This document shows, piece after piece, positions 9,393 to 18,190 of a stretch of 64,000 bases of DNA. How positions within the stretch are numbered: position 1 is the first letter of the stretch; every line of letters begins with the position of its first letter. Location: assembly GCA_018524345.1 (NCBI GenBank), contig JADQAZ010000001.1, forward strand, positions 1,116,001 to 1,180,000, in the 5' to 3' direction. Made by a program: the position numbers and the translations under genes. Source of the stretch: Harenicola maris (lineage in GTDB: Bacteria; Pseudomonadota; Alphaproteobacteria; Rhodobacterales; Rhodobacteraceae). The notes beneath the pieces were generated by a model. That model saw only the letters and a list, made by a program, of their open reading frames with translations, did not search any database and was not told the origin of the DNA.

Positions 9393-9964
9393 ACATGACG
9401 ACAGCCAGTGACCGCCTGAAAGAGATTTGCCAGCACCCGGATTATCCATTTCGGGGCTGGGAGAAGAATGACCTCGAGTTCCTTATGCTGGAACTGTTCT
9501 GGGCCGAATTCGTCAATGGTGTTCTGGGCGATGAACTCGCCCATTATGGCCCGTGGTTTGACGGCCAGCGGGACGGGAATCCGATTTTGCACATCGTTAA
9601 CCGCAGGGCTCTTTACGGGCTGCGGGTGATCGTGCTGGAGAACGAAGACAACCTGCAGGAATTTCCTCAGGTGGCTGGGGTCGGGACCTATTATCCGTTC
9701 TTTTCACATATGAACTGGGGGTATTTGCCGGACGGCGAAACAAAGGTGAATGAGTTGGTGATCGTCTGTCGTTTGGATGAGAATTTCGCCCTGTATGAGC
9801 CAGATATCAAGGCGCTCATGCAGCGGCATTGCGTGGACTACGCGCCGCATGAAGAGCTGGAAGCCATGCAAGTGGATCTGGAGGGCAGGTATCGCATGGC
9901 CGAAGGCGAGGAGGCCTATTGGGCGGCTATGGACGCCGAAGATGGGGACAAGGACGGCAAATAG
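9389..9964 (+). CDS. Hypothetical acidic protein, possible immunity partner
   Basis: 191 residues, strongly acidic at the C-terminus (AAMDAEDGDKDGK), no signal peptide or membrane segment. It starts with a GTG overlapping the preceding stop; an ATG two codons later is an alternative. Segments such as FWAEFVNGVLGDELAHYGPWF and NELVIVCRLDENFALYEP look like a mixed alpha/beta fold. An acidic cytosolic protein just behind a basic candidate toxin is the usual arrangement for immunity proteins, but no family was recognised. The gene ends eight bases before the stop of convergent dsbB. Confidence 0.65.
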   Translation: MNMTTASDRLKEICQHPDYPFRGWEKNDLEFLMLELFWAEFVNGVLGDELAHYGPWFDGQRDGNPILHIVNRRALYGLRVIVLENEDNLQEFPQVAGVGTYYPFFSHMNWGYLPDGETKVNELVIVCRLDENFALYEPDIKALMQRHCVDYAPHEELEAMQVDLEGRYRMAEGEEAYWAAMDAEDGDKDGK

Positions 9965-9972
9965 CCCGTGTT

Positions 9973-10443
9973 TTAGCCGCGGCTGCGGAAGGCGGCGAGC
10001 CAGATGGCGACGAGGGCGAGGGCGATCAGGGCGTTCCAGCTGGCCATGGACAGGCCGAGGAAGTCCCAGACGACCTGATCGCACATGACCAGCGGCTTGG
10101 CGATTTCTGTGGAGAGCAGGTCTGCGCCCGAGAGGCCGGACAGGCCATTGCCGGTGCCAGAGCAGCTTGTCGGCCCCTCCCACCAGCCCTTTTCAACGCC
10201 GGTGTGATAAAGGCCGATTGCGGCGGTTGTCAGGGCCGCCATGGCGCCGAGGCTGATGAAGAGGCGCGGTGCGCCCGCAAGGACCAGCACGCCGAGGATC
10301 ACCGCCGCGCCATGGGGCCAGCGTTGCCAGATGCACATCTTGCAGGGCTCCAGCCCGCCGAAATGCTGAAAGCCCCAGGCCCCCGCCAAAAGAGCGGCAG
10401 AGCCGAGCAGGGCCAGTGTCACAAGGGTGTCGCGTTTGGTCAT
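9973..10443 (-). CDS. dsbB: Disulfide bond formation protein B
   Basis: An inner-membrane quinone reductase that reoxidises periplasmic DsbA. The 156-residue protein has four membrane helices and both redox pairs: Cys34-Cys37 (EPCKMCIWQRWPH) and Cys94/Cys121 (TSCSG and MCDQVVWDFLGLSMASWN). The short second loop is typical of the alphaproteobacterial form. The same-strand gene upstream is the DedA/YqaA-like membrane protein, 25 bases away, so they may be cotranscribed. Confidence 0.95.
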   Translation of the reverse strand: MTKRDTLVTLALLGSAALLAGAWGFQHFGGLEPCKMCIWQRWPHGAAVILGVLVLAGAPRLFISLGAMAALTTAAIGLYHTGVEKGWWEGPTSCSGTGNGLSGLSGADLLSTEIAKPLVMCDQVVWDFLGLSMASWNALIALALVAIWLAAFRSRG

Positions 10444-10468
10444 GGCAGGGCCTTTTGTGCAGATCGGG

Positions 10469-11047
10469 TCAGAGGAGCTTTAGCAGGGCAAAGCCGCCCA
10501 GCAGAATGACGACAAAGGCGATGGTGACAAGCCCCAATCGTTTTTCGATGAAATCGCGCACAGGGGCGCCGAATTTCCACAGGAGCGCCGCAACCAGAAA
10601 GAAGCGCATCCCGCGGGCGATGATGGATGTGACGATGAAGGTCATCAGCGGCATCCCTGTCCAGCCGGACATGATGGTGATGACCTTATAAGGAAAGGGG
10701 GTCAGCCCCGCGATCAACACGGGCCAGAAGCCGAGGTCATTGAAGCGGGTGTTGAAGGCCTCCATGCTGTCGCCTTTGCCCATGGCGGAAAGGATCGGCT
10801 CGCCGATGGTGTCAAAGGCGAGGGCGCCGATGGCATAGCCCAAAAGCCCGCCAATCACCGAGGCCGCCGTGGCCACAAAGGCGATGGTAAAGGCGCGGCG
10901 CGGTGCGGCGAGGATCATCGGGATCATCAGCACATCGGGCGGGATCGGAAAGACCGAGCTTTCGACAAAGGCCACCACCGCCAGCGCGAAGAGCGCATAG
11001 CGACTTGAAGCGAGGGACATGGTCCAGTCATATAGGGATCGTAACAT
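10469..11047 (-). CDS. YqaA/DedA-like (SNARE-associated) membrane protein
   Basis: 192 residues with about five hydrophobic segments. It has the family hallmarks FVESSVFPIPPDVLMIPMILA near the N-terminus and GLTPFPYKVITIMSG in the middle. DedA-superfamily proteins act in membrane homeostasis, some as lipid scramblases or flippases; the YqaA branch is not characterised. The start MLRSLYDWTMSLASSRYAL was chosen because upstream codons look non-coding. It lies upstream of dsbB on the same strand and is divergent from the metallopeptidase gene. Confidence 0.88.
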   Translation of the reverse strand: MLRSLYDWTMSLASSRYALFALAVVAFVESSVFPIPPDVLMIPMILAAPRRAFTIAFVATAASVIGGLLGYAIGALAFDTIGEPILSAMGKGDSMEAFNTRFNDLGFWPVLIAGLTPFPYKVITIMSGWTGMPLMTFIVTSIIARGMRFFLVAALLWKFGAPVRDFIEKRLGLVTIAFVVILLGGFALLKLL

Positions 11048-11139
11048 TTGCCTGTGTGCCTTTGCAGCTTGGGGCCTTCTACCATCACGAGAGGGGCCCC
11101 CGGTCAAGGGGACATGGCGGTAAGAGTAAAGGAACTGTG

Positions 11140-12000
11140 ATGAAATGGCAGGGTCGGCGCGGGAGCCGTAATATCGAGGACCGGCGGGGCATGCGCGCCG
11201 CGGGCGGCGGGGGCAAGGCCGGTATCGGCGGCATCGGGGCGATTATCGTTCTGATCGTCGGGGCCTATTTCGGGGTGGATGTCAGCGGCTTGCTGGAGGA
11301 TCCGGGTGCGGGGCAGGGCAGTGTGCAGAGCGGGCAGCCTTTGAGCGCGCAGGAGCAGGCCTCGGGCGAGTTTGTCGCCGTGGTTCTGGCCGATACGGAG
11401 GTGATCTGGGAGGAGATTTTCCGCAGCCAGCTGAATGCGGAGTATCCGGCGCCCACGCTGGTGCTGTTCTCTGGCACCACGCGCAGCCAATGCGGCGGGG
11501 CGAGCGCGGCGACGGGGCCGTTCTACTGCCCTGCGGATCGCAAGGCCTATCTGGATACCTCGTTCTTTGCGACCCTGCAGAACCGTCTGGGCGCGCAGGG
11601 TGATTTTGCCGCTGCCTATGTTGTGGCCCATGAGATCGCCCATCACGTGCAGAACGTGCAGGGGATCCTGCCGCAGGTGCAGGCCGCGCGGGCCAATGCG
11701 ACGCAGGCACAGTCCAACGCGCTTTCGGTGCGCACCGAGCTTCAGGCTGATTGCTACAGCGGCATCTGGGCGCGCTATGCGCAGGAGCGTTTGGGCACCC
11801 TTGAGCGCGGCGATCTGCAAGAGGCGGTGAATGCGGCGCGGCAGATCGGCGACGATACATTGCAACGCAATGCGGGGAAAACGCCGATGCCGCATACCTT
11901 TACCCACGGCACATCGGAGCAGCGCGCCGCATGGTTCGCGCGCGGATATGAAAGCGCGAAACTGTCCGATTGCGATACCTTCAGCGCGCGTCAGCTGTAG
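11140..12000 (+). CDS. Neutral zinc metallopeptidase, YpfJ family
   Basis: A 286-residue membrane-anchored peptidase of the zinc_peptidase (PF04228) type. It begins MKWQGRRGSRNIEDRRG, then a Gly-rich segment and one membrane helix (about 30-44). The catalytic HEIAH motif is at 164-168 (VVAHEIAHHVQNV), with ELQADCYSG downstream supplying the third ligand region. Cys118 and Cys130 may form a disulfide. Family substrates are unknown. The ATG follows a good AAAGGAA site. Confidence 0.92.
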   Translation: MKWQGRRGSRNIEDRRGMRAAGGGGKAGIGGIGAIIVLIVGAYFGVDVSGLLEDPGAGQGSVQSGQPLSAQEQASGEFVAVVLADTEVIWEEIFRSQLNAEYPAPTLVLFSGTTRSQCGGASAATGPFYCPADRKAYLDTSFFATLQNRLGAQGDFAAAYVVAHEIAHHVQNVQGILPQVQAARANATQAQSNALSVRTELQADCYSGIWARYAQERLGTLERGDLQEAVNAARQIGDDTLQRNAGKTPMPHTFTHGTSEQRAAWFARGYESAKLSDCDTFSARQL

Positions 12001-12023
12001 GGAAGGGCTGCGCCCGGCCCCTG

Positions 12024-13226
12024 TCAGCTGTCCGCCTTGGCGGGCTTGGGCTGCAGGGCCGGTTCGGTTCCCTCCCTCAGGGCCGATACCACGGCTGACA
12101 GGAAGTAATCGCATTTGGCGAGTTGGGGTTCGCTGACGAATTCGTCGGGCTTGTGCCCCTGTGCCATATGCCCCGGCCCGCAGACGACCGTTGGCAAGGC
12201 GAGCCGTTCCTGAAACAGCCCGCCTTCCGTGCCGAAGGCAACCTTGATCAGGGGGCTGTCCGGTTCGGTCAGGCTTTGCAGGAAGGTGACGCCCTCTGTG
12301 GCTTTGGGGGTGTCGAGGCCGGGGTAGCCGGAGACCTCTTTGATCTCGATCCGGGCCTGCGGAAAGCGGCCTTGGTGCGGGGCGACGATTGCGGTGGCGT
12401 CCCGGGTGATGCTGTCGATGATGGTGTCCGGGTTGTCGGCGGCGATGTTGCGGATTTCAAATTCGATATCGCAGCGGTTCGGCACGATATTGAGGGCCGT
12501 GCCGCCCTGCATCGTGCCGACATGCACCGTGGAATAGGGGATGTCATAGGCCGCGTCGCGGGCGCCGTGCTCTGCGAGGTCGGCTTGTTTGTCCTGCAGG
12601 CGGGCAATCAGGGCCGCGCCGAGGTGCAGGGCGTTGAGGGCCTCTGGCGCCAGTGCGGAATGGGCCTCGTGCCCGTGGCAGCAGGCGTGGAGCGCGCGTT
12701 TGCCCTTGTGCCCCGTTGCGATTCGCATGCCGGTTGGCTCGCCGATGATGCACAGGGCGGGGCGGTCTGGCCGTTGGGCGAGCGCGTCCAGCATGCCGCG
12801 CACCCCGAGGCAGCCGATTTCCTCGTCATAGGAGATCGCGAGGTGCAGCGGGAGGGTGAGCGGGGATTTTGCGGCCTGCATCATGGTGTGGATGGCCACG
12901 GCCAAGAAGCCCTTCATATCCGCCGTGCCGCGCCCGTAGAGGTTTTCGCCCTCGCGGCGCAGGGTATAGGGGTCACTGCTCCAGTTTTGCCCCTCTACCG
13001 GGACCACGTCGCAGTGGCCCGACATGACCACACCGCCGGAGCCCTGCGGCCCGAGGCTGGCCCAGAGGTTGGCGCGGGTGCCGTCATCGCTTGTGAACCG
13101 TTCAAGCCGCACGCCGAGCGGGGCGAGCAGCCCCTCCACATAGTCCAGCAGGGCCAGATTGGATTGGCGCGATACGGTTTGAAAGGCGACCAGCCGGGTC
13201 AGGATTTGGGTGATTTCGGGGCTCAT
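12024..13226 (-). CDS. argE: M20 family deacetylase, acetylornithine deacetylase-like
   Basis: A 400-residue zinc-dependent amidohydrolase of the ArgE/ACY1 group. It has SGHCDVVP, YGRGTADMKG, the catalytic SYDEEIGCLGV and GEPTG blocks in the right order, plus a dimerisation domain in the middle. ArgE removes acetyl from N-acetylornithine, but the genome context here (LysR regulator 12 bases upstream, then DUF1028, RidA, GST and a Pot-like importer on the same strand) points to a catabolic N-acyl amino acid substrate. The symbol is by similarity; substrate unproven. Confidence 0.8.
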   Translation of the reverse strand: MSPEITQILTRLVAFQTVSRQSNLALLDYVEGLLAPLGVRLERFTSDDGTRANLWASLGPQGSGGVVMSGHCDVVPVEGQNWSSDPYTLRREGENLYGRGTADMKGFLAVAIHTMMQAAKSPLTLPLHLAISYDEEIGCLGVRGMLDALAQRPDRPALCIIGEPTGMRIATGHKGKRALHACCHGHEAHSALAPEALNALHLGAALIARLQDKQADLAEHGARDAAYDIPYSTVHVGTMQGGTALNIVPNRCDIEFEIRNIAADNPDTIIDSITRDATAIVAPHQGRFPQARIEIKEVSGYPGLDTPKATEGVTFLQSLTEPDSPLIKVAFGTEGGLFQERLALPTVVCGPGHMAQGHKPDEFVSEPQLAKCDYFLSAVVSALREGTEPALQPKPAKADS

Positions 13227-13238
13227 GCGGCGGTCCTG

Positions 13239-14165
13239 TTACATCACGAGGCCGGGGAGCTTGTTGGCATCCGCGGCTTCGTGGCAGTGGTCTATGAAGG
13301 CCTGAATGGTGCGCGAGACATGGCTTGCCTTGGGTAGGGCGATCCCCAGTTGCAGGGGGGGCACATCGGTTTTCAGCGGGATGAATTTGAGCGGCATGCC
13401 GTCCATCGACATCTTGGATACGGTGCGCATGTTCGAGATGCCAAAGCCGAAGCCATTGGCGACCAGACACCTTTGGATTGTGATTTCGGAGGTGCGCTCT
13501 GCGATGCTGGGGCGGCGGCTGAGGCTGCGGAAGAAGGACAGGAAATATTCCGAGCTATGGGGCATGTCGAGGAGGACCATTTCGTGGTCGATCAGGTCCT
13601 CGGCGGAGAGCTCCTTTGCGCCGGCGAGGGGGTGGTCGACGGCGACCATCACATAGGGCGGCAGGGGGTGGAGGGGCTGAAAGTCGATGTCGCTGTGCAG
13701 GGACAGATCATAGGTCAGGGCGATGTCAATTCTGGCCGAGCCGAGGGCGTCGAAGATCTGGGCCTGATCCAGTTCGATCTGGTTGAAATCGACGTTGGAG
13801 TGCTTGTCCTCGAAGCCGCGGCGGAGTTGGGGCACCATGATCTGGACGAAGGTTTTCAGGCAGCCGACCCTGAGCGGGCCGCGCACGCTGCCGGTGTAGA
13901 TATTCGCCATGTCGTTAAGCTGTGCCGCATTGGCGAGGACTTCGCGGGCCTGTTCGGTAAAGCGCACGCCCGCCGGGGTCAGCACCGAGCCTTGGGCATG
14001 GCGGCGGGTGAAGAGCTGCACGCCGAAGCCTGCCTCGAGCTGTGCGATTGCGGAGGACAGCGAGGGCGCTGTGACATTCACCATTTCCGAGGCCAGAGCG
14101 ATGCTTCCGGCCTCGCCAACTGCGATGAAGTATTCAAGTTGTCTGAGTGTAAATCGTAACGGCAT
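13239..14165 (-). CDS. LysR-type transcriptional regulator
   Basis: 308 residues with an N-terminal winged helix-turn-helix (FTLRQLEYFIAVGEAGSIALAS, then APSLSSAIAQLEAGFGVQLF) and a periplasmic-binding-like effector domain. It is the fourth-last gene of the PotABCD-type minus-strand region, directly upstream of the ArgE-like gene, and very likely controls this uptake and catabolic set. The regulated promoter could lie ahead of the binding-protein gene near 20940-21195, which is A/T-rich. Confidence 0.93.
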   Translation of the reverse strand: MPLRFTLRQLEYFIAVGEAGSIALASEMVNVTAPSLSSAIAQLEAGFGVQLFTRRHAQGSVLTPAGVRFTEQAREVLANAAQLNDMANIYTGSVRGPLRVGCLKTFVQIMVPQLRRGFEDKHSNVDFNQIELDQAQIFDALGSARIDIALTYDLSLHSDIDFQPLHPLPPYVMVAVDHPLAGAKELSAEDLIDHEMVLLDMPHSSEYFLSFFRSLSRRPSIAERTSEITIQRCLVANGFGFGISNMRTVSKMSMDGMPLKFIPLKTDVPPLQLGIALPKASHVSRTIQAFIDHCHEAADANKLPGLVM

Positions 14166-14239
14166 GATGGGACCGGACCTTTAGTGGAGGCAGCTATGGA
14201 AGGCTGCGCCTGTATCGGGAGTGTGCCGGTAAACTGTAG

Positions 14240-14914
14240 TTACTCATCGCCCGGAACGCCATATGAGGGCGCGTCGCTGGGATCAAGCGCGCGGGTGACA
14301 TAGGGTTCCATCTGCGGCTCGTAGACCGCCCATGCGGCCTCGAGCGCTTTGATGGGGCAGTCTTCTGTCCAGTCACAGCGCAGCTCGGCCAGAGGCCAGC
14401 TTTGTTGGTCGACCAGCAGCAGGCCCGCGGAATGGACCGGGCCGGATTCGCCGCCCGCCGTCAGGCCGGCGCGCAGGGCGTTCACGAGCCTTTGGCCCAG
14501 ATGACCGGTGCTGTTGATGAAGGATTGCACCATAACCTCGGGCACGGCGGTGTCGGCCAGCAGGTTGCCTGCGGCGGCGGTGTCGCGGCCCGTGGCCTCG
14601 GACCACAGGCCGAGGACGTGGCTGCCCGAGTAGATTGCGCTTTGGCCCGAGTGATCGACGGCCAGAACCTGTCTGTAGCCCATATGGGGGCCGCTCCGCT
14701 CAAGGATCGAGAGGGCCTCTGACGGGCTGGCGCCGCGTTCCATGAGGTCAAGCGCATGGGGGCCCAAGCGGGGGTCGGTGACGTTTTGGGTCGCGACGGC
14801 GCCGACCTTGGCGCGGGCGAAGGAGCAGCGCGCGGCAACGGCCGGGGAGGAGGAGGAGATTGCGACCCCGAACATACCGGAATCGGGGCAGTGGCCGATG
14901 ATAGAAAAAGTCAT
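14240..14914 (-). CDS. DUF1028 family protein
   Basis: A 224-residue protein starting MTFSIIGHCPDSGMFGVAISSSSPAV, the diagnostic beginning of DUF1028, thought to have an Ntn-hydrolase-like fold. GAVATQNVTDPRLGP and SGSHVLGLWSEATG are further family blocks. The catalytic role is not established; these genes recur beside RidA, M20 deacetylases and amino acid or peptide importers, as here, suggesting amide hydrolysis in a degradation route. Confidence 0.88.
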   Translation of the reverse strand: MTFSIIGHCPDSGMFGVAISSSSPAVAARCSFARAKVGAVATQNVTDPRLGPHALDLMERGASPSEALSILERSGPHMGYRQVLAVDHSGQSAIYSGSHVLGLWSEATGRDTAAAGNLLADTAVPEVMVQSFINSTGHLGQRLVNALRAGLTAGGESGPVHSAGLLLVDQQSWPLAELRCDWTEDCPIKALEAAWAVYEPQMEPYVTRALDPSDAPSYGVPGDE

Positions 14915-14987
14915 GGTGTCTCCGTGAGGAAGGGCTTTGGAATGCTGCGCTGGTTAAGGGCAGCCTGCAGGGGGCGCGGTGTGAAGA

Positions 14988-15404
14988 TCAATCGGGAATG
15001 ACGGCGGTGGCGTCGATTTCGACCAGCCATTCGGGGCGGGCCAGGGCGACCACCACGAGACCGGTGCAGACCGGATAGACCCCTTTGATATAGCTGCCCA
15101 TGGTTCTGTAGACGGCCTCGCGGTGGCGGACATCGGTGAGGTAGACCACCAGTTTGGTCACATGGCCCATCTCGCCGCCGCATTCCTCGACGAGTTGGCG
15201 GATATTGCTCATGACCTTGTGGGTTTGCTCGACGGGGTCGTTGCTTTGGATGTTTTCGGCGGTATCGAGGTCCTGCGGGCATTGACCGCGCAGGAAGATC
15301 GTCGTTCCGCCTTTGGCGATGACGGCTTGGGACAGGTCATTGTCGAGGTTTTGCTCGGGGTAGGTTTCTTTGGTGTTGAACTTGCGGTGGCGGGTATGTG
15401 GCAT
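14988..15404 (-). CDS. RidA family (YjgF/YER057c) protein
   Basis: 138 residues. RidA proteins hydrolyse reactive enamines or imines released by PLP enzymes and amino acid oxidases to ketoacids and ammonia. The conserved C-terminal block (GLVVVALARPEWLVEIDATAVI) carries the catalytic arginine and the glutamate that follows. An N-terminal extension (HTRHRKFNTKETYPEQNLDNDL) makes it one of the non-canonical RidA subgroups. Placed between the DUF1028 and GST genes of a catabolic region. Confidence 0.9.
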   Translation of the reverse strand: MPHTRHRKFNTKETYPEQNLDNDLSQAVIAKGGTTIFLRGQCPQDLDTAENIQSNDPVEQTHKVMSNIRQLVEECGGEMGHVTKLVVYLTDVRHREAVYRTMGSYIKGVYPVCTGLVVVALARPEWLVEIDATAVIPD

Positions 15405-15462
15405 CGGAATGCTCCTTGGTATGCGTGTTGTTTGTATCCGGGGTGGCCGTGGTGTGGCGGGA

Positions 15463-16074
15463 TCAGGCCTTGGGGCGGGTGGCGATCAGGGCGGGCGTTT
15501 CCTCGAACACCGCGTGCCAGTGGGCCAATGCGGGCCGCTTTTCCTGCCATGGCAGGTCCGGGAAGCGGAAGTTGAGCCAGCCGAGGGCGCAGGCATAGGA
15601 GATCGCGCCGATGTCTTGGCAGTCCGCTTCAGGAATGTCTGCCTCCATCGCGCCGAGGGCATCCATGACCTTCTCGGTCTGTTTTTCCAGCCAGAGGGGC
15701 CAGCGGAGTTCCTCTGGCCGGACAAGGGTTTCGTAGCGGGTCAGCAGTGCGGCATCGAGCAGCCCGTCGGCGAGGGCCTGACGCCGCAGGGCTGTCCAGC
15801 GGGCGGGGCCTGCGGGCGGGAAAATGCCGCCGTTGTGTTCGCTGTCGAGATATTCGCAGATCACGCGGCTGTCGTAGAGCGCAAGACCGTCCTGTGTTTG
15901 CGCCGCAGGGACTTTGGCCAGCGGGTTGAAGGCCTGAATGGCGGTATCGCGCTCTGTGGGATGGGCGGCGCTGTCGAGGAGGTCAATGGACTCCTCGATC
16001 TGCAACAGATGGGCGGTGATCATCACCTTGCGCACATAGGGGGAGGCGGACCCCCAGTAGAGTGACAGTTTCAT
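15463..16074 (-). CDS. Glutathione S-transferase family protein
   Basis: 203 residues with an N-terminal thioredoxin-like domain (KLSLYWGSASPYVRKVMITAH, with LAKVPA and YDSRVICEYLD for glutathione binding) and an all-helical C-terminal domain. Serine or tyrosine near residue 9-12 may be the catalytic residue. It overlaps the quinone oxidoreductase stop by four bases, so the two are cotranslated; together they may handle an electrophilic or quinone intermediate. Confidence 0.9.
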   Translation of the reverse strand: MKLSLYWGSASPYVRKVMITAHLLQIEESIDLLDSAAHPTERDTAIQAFNPLAKVPAAQTQDGLALYDSRVICEYLDSEHNGGIFPPAGPARWTALRRQALADGLLDAALLTRYETLVRPEELRWPLWLEKQTEKVMDALGAMEADIPEADCQDIGAISYACALGWLNFRFPDLPWQEKRPALAHWHAVFEETPALIATRPKA

Positions 16075-17072
16075 TGCGGTGCCCTTTCAATTTCCAAGAC
16101 GATCTTGCCTATGTTCTTGCCACTTTCCAGCAATGCATGGGCCTGCGCGACCTCTTCGAGGGGGAAGCTTTGCGATATCACGGGGCGGACCTTGTCGCTG
16201 GCGATCAGGGGCAGCAGGTTTGTGCGCAGGCTCTGTGCTATGCTGGCTTTTTCCGCGTCGCTCTTGGGGCGCAGGGTGGAGGAGCTGAGCCAGAGACCTT
16301 TGCGCATCACCAAGCCGAGGTCCACCGGTGCGATCATGCCGGTCATGAAGGCGATGCCGATGTGGCGGCCGCCTTGCGCCATGCAGGCAAGGTGTTTGTT
16401 GATGCTGTCGCCGCCCAGAATATCCAGCACCACGTCGACCCCTTGGCCATCTGTCAGGCGCAGGGTTTCTTCGGTGATATCGGCGCTGCGGTAGTCGATG
16501 GCCTCTATGCCGCTTTGGCTGAGCTTCGCGCATTTTTCAGGGCCGCCTGCGGTGACAAAGACCTTGGCGCCCCAAGCGGCGGCGAGTTGTGCGGCGAGGG
16601 TGCCGATGCCGCTGGCGCCGCCTTGGATGAGGACGCGCTCGCCGGGTTTGAGGGCGCCGCGGTCAAACAGGTTGTGCCAGATCGTAAACAGACCTTCGGG
16701 CAGGGCGGCGGCCTCTGTCATCGAGAGCCCATCCGGAATGGGCAGGCAGTGATCCGCCTTGGCGATGACGTATTCGCCGTAGCCACCGGATTTGACCAAG
16801 GCCATGACCTTGGAGTTTTCGAGGGCAGCCTCCACGCCCGCGCCGAGGGCGGTGATCGTGCCGGAGACCTCTAGCCCGAGGATGTCGGAGGCATCGGGGG
16901 GCGCGGGCAGGGCGCCTGTGCGCTGCATGATGTCGGGGCGGTTGATGCCGGCGGCGGCGGTGCGGATGAGGACCTCTCCGGCCGCGGGGGCGGGGATCGG
17001 GCGTTGGATCAGGTCGAGGACCTCGGGGCCGCCCGCTTTGGTCGCAATCGCGGCGCGCATTGTATCGGTCAT
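16071..17072 (-). CDS. NAD(P)H quinone oxidoreductase (zinc-independent MDR, PIG3 type)
   Basis: 333 residues of the medium-chain dehydrogenase superfamily, quinone-oxidoreductase branch: AAGINRPDIMQRTG, the NADP-binding VLIQGGASGIGTLAAQLA, and VDVVLDILGG. The zinc cysteines of alcohol dehydrogenases are absent. It probably reduces quinones or enones with NADPH. It overlaps the ATPase gene ahead and the GST gene behind by four bases each, tying it to the transporter operon. Confidence 0.92.
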   Translation of the reverse strand: MTDTMRAAIATKAGGPEVLDLIQRPIPAPAAGEVLIRTAAAGINRPDIMQRTGALPAPPDASDILGLEVSGTITALGAGVEAALENSKVMALVKSGGYGEYVIAKADHCLPIPDGLSMTEAAALPEGLFTIWHNLFDRGALKPGERVLIQGGASGIGTLAAQLAAAWGAKVFVTAGGPEKCAKLSQSGIEAIDYRSADITEETLRLTDGQGVDVVLDILGGDSINKHLACMAQGGRHIGIAFMTGMIAPVDLGLVMRKGLWLSSSTLRPKSDAEKASIAQSLRTNLLPLIASDKVRPVISQSFPLEEVAQAHALLESGKNIGKIVLEIERAPQ

Positions 17073-18190
17073 TGGGCCTCTCCGTTCAGGCTGTAGATGG
17101 CGGGGCCTTGGGTGGGCAGGGCGATGCCGACGGTGGTGCCGCGGCTGGGGGCCTCGTTCGCGGGCACCCGTTGCATCACGCGGTTGTCGGCGGCGGCGCA
17201 GTCAAGGTGCACCTCGGCGTAGCTGCCTTGGTACACCGTCAGGGCCACGGTGGCGGGGATGGTTCCGGGCTGTCCGGCCTGTGTGAGCCTGCATTGCTCG
17301 GGGCGGGCAAAGAGGGTCACGGGGCCGGGGTCGGGAAGGTCCGTCTGGTAGGGTTCCAGTTGCAGCGCCGTTTCGCCGATGGTGAGCCTTGCGGTGGTTT
17401 CGCTGCGCTCGACCAGAGTGGCGGTGAACAGGTTTGCGTCGCCGACGAAGGTGGAGACAAACTGGTTCTGGGGCCGGTCGTAGATGTCGGTCGGGGAGCC
17501 GATCTGGCGGATCTGTCCGCGCGACATGACGGCGATGCGGTCCGACATGCTGAGGGCTTCGCTTTGGTCATGAGTGACGAAGACGGTGGTGAGGCCGAGG
17601 CGGGTCTGGATCTCTTTGAGTTCGACCTGCATGGCGGTGCGCAGGTTGCGGTCCAGCGCCGAGAAGGGTTCGTCCAGAAGCAGGACCTTGGGGCGGATGA
17701 CCAAGGCGCGGGCAAGGGCCACGCGCTGTTGTTGGCCGCCGGAAAGCTGGTTGGGCTTGCGATCCGCGAAGTCCTCGAGCTTGACCAAGGCGAGGGCCTC
17801 GCGCACGCGCTCGGCGGTTTCCTCCTTGGAGACGCGGCGGGTGCGCAGCCCGTAGCCGACGTTTTGCGCCACGGTCATATGGGGGAAAAGAGCGTAGTTC
17901 TGGAACACGATGCCGATTTCGCGCTGATGCGGCGGCACTTGGGTGACGAGGTCTTTGTTGATGAAAAGCTCGCCGCTGTCTGCCTCAAGAAAGCCCGCTA
18001 TCAGGTTGAGAAGCGTGGTTTTTCCGCAGCCGGAGGGGCCGAGAAGGGTGAGGAACTCCCCTTGGCGGATTTTCAGCCAGACAGGTTCGAGTGCGACGGT
18101 GCCCGCGAAGGATTTGCCAACACCATCGATCTGGACTGCGGGGTGCTGGGGGGTGTTCGGCGGAACACTGGGGGAATTCTCATTCGACAT
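17069..18190 (-). CDS. ABC importer ATP-binding subunit, PotA-like
   Basis: 373 residues: Walker [10 protein letters not shown], signature [15 protein letters not shown], Walker [12 protein letters not shown], switch histidine in [10 protein letters not shown], and a C-terminal TOBE region. This is the polyamine/iron/thiamine class of ATPases and pairs with the two permeases and binding protein upstream. The start overlaps the second permease stop by 11 bases. The substrate is not determined; polyamine-like is the closest guess. Confidence 0.92.
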   Translation of the reverse strand: MSNENSPSVPPNTPQHPAVQIDGVGKSFAGTVALEPVWLKIRQGEFLTLLGPSGCGKTTLLNLIAGFLEADSGELFINKDLVTQVPPHQREIGIVFQNYALFPHMTVAQNVGYGLRTRRVSKEETAERVREALALVKLEDFADRKPNQLSGGQQQRVALARALVIRPKVLLLDEPFSALDRNLRTAMQVELKEIQTRLGLTTVFVTHDQSEALSMSDRIAVMSRGQIRQIGSPTDIYDRPQNQFVSTFVGDANLFTATLVERSETTARLTIGETALQLEPYQTDLPDPGPVTLFARPEQCRLTQAGQPGTIPATVALTVYQGSYAEVHLDCAAADNRVMQRVPANEAPSRGTTVGIALPTQGPAIYSLNGEAQ

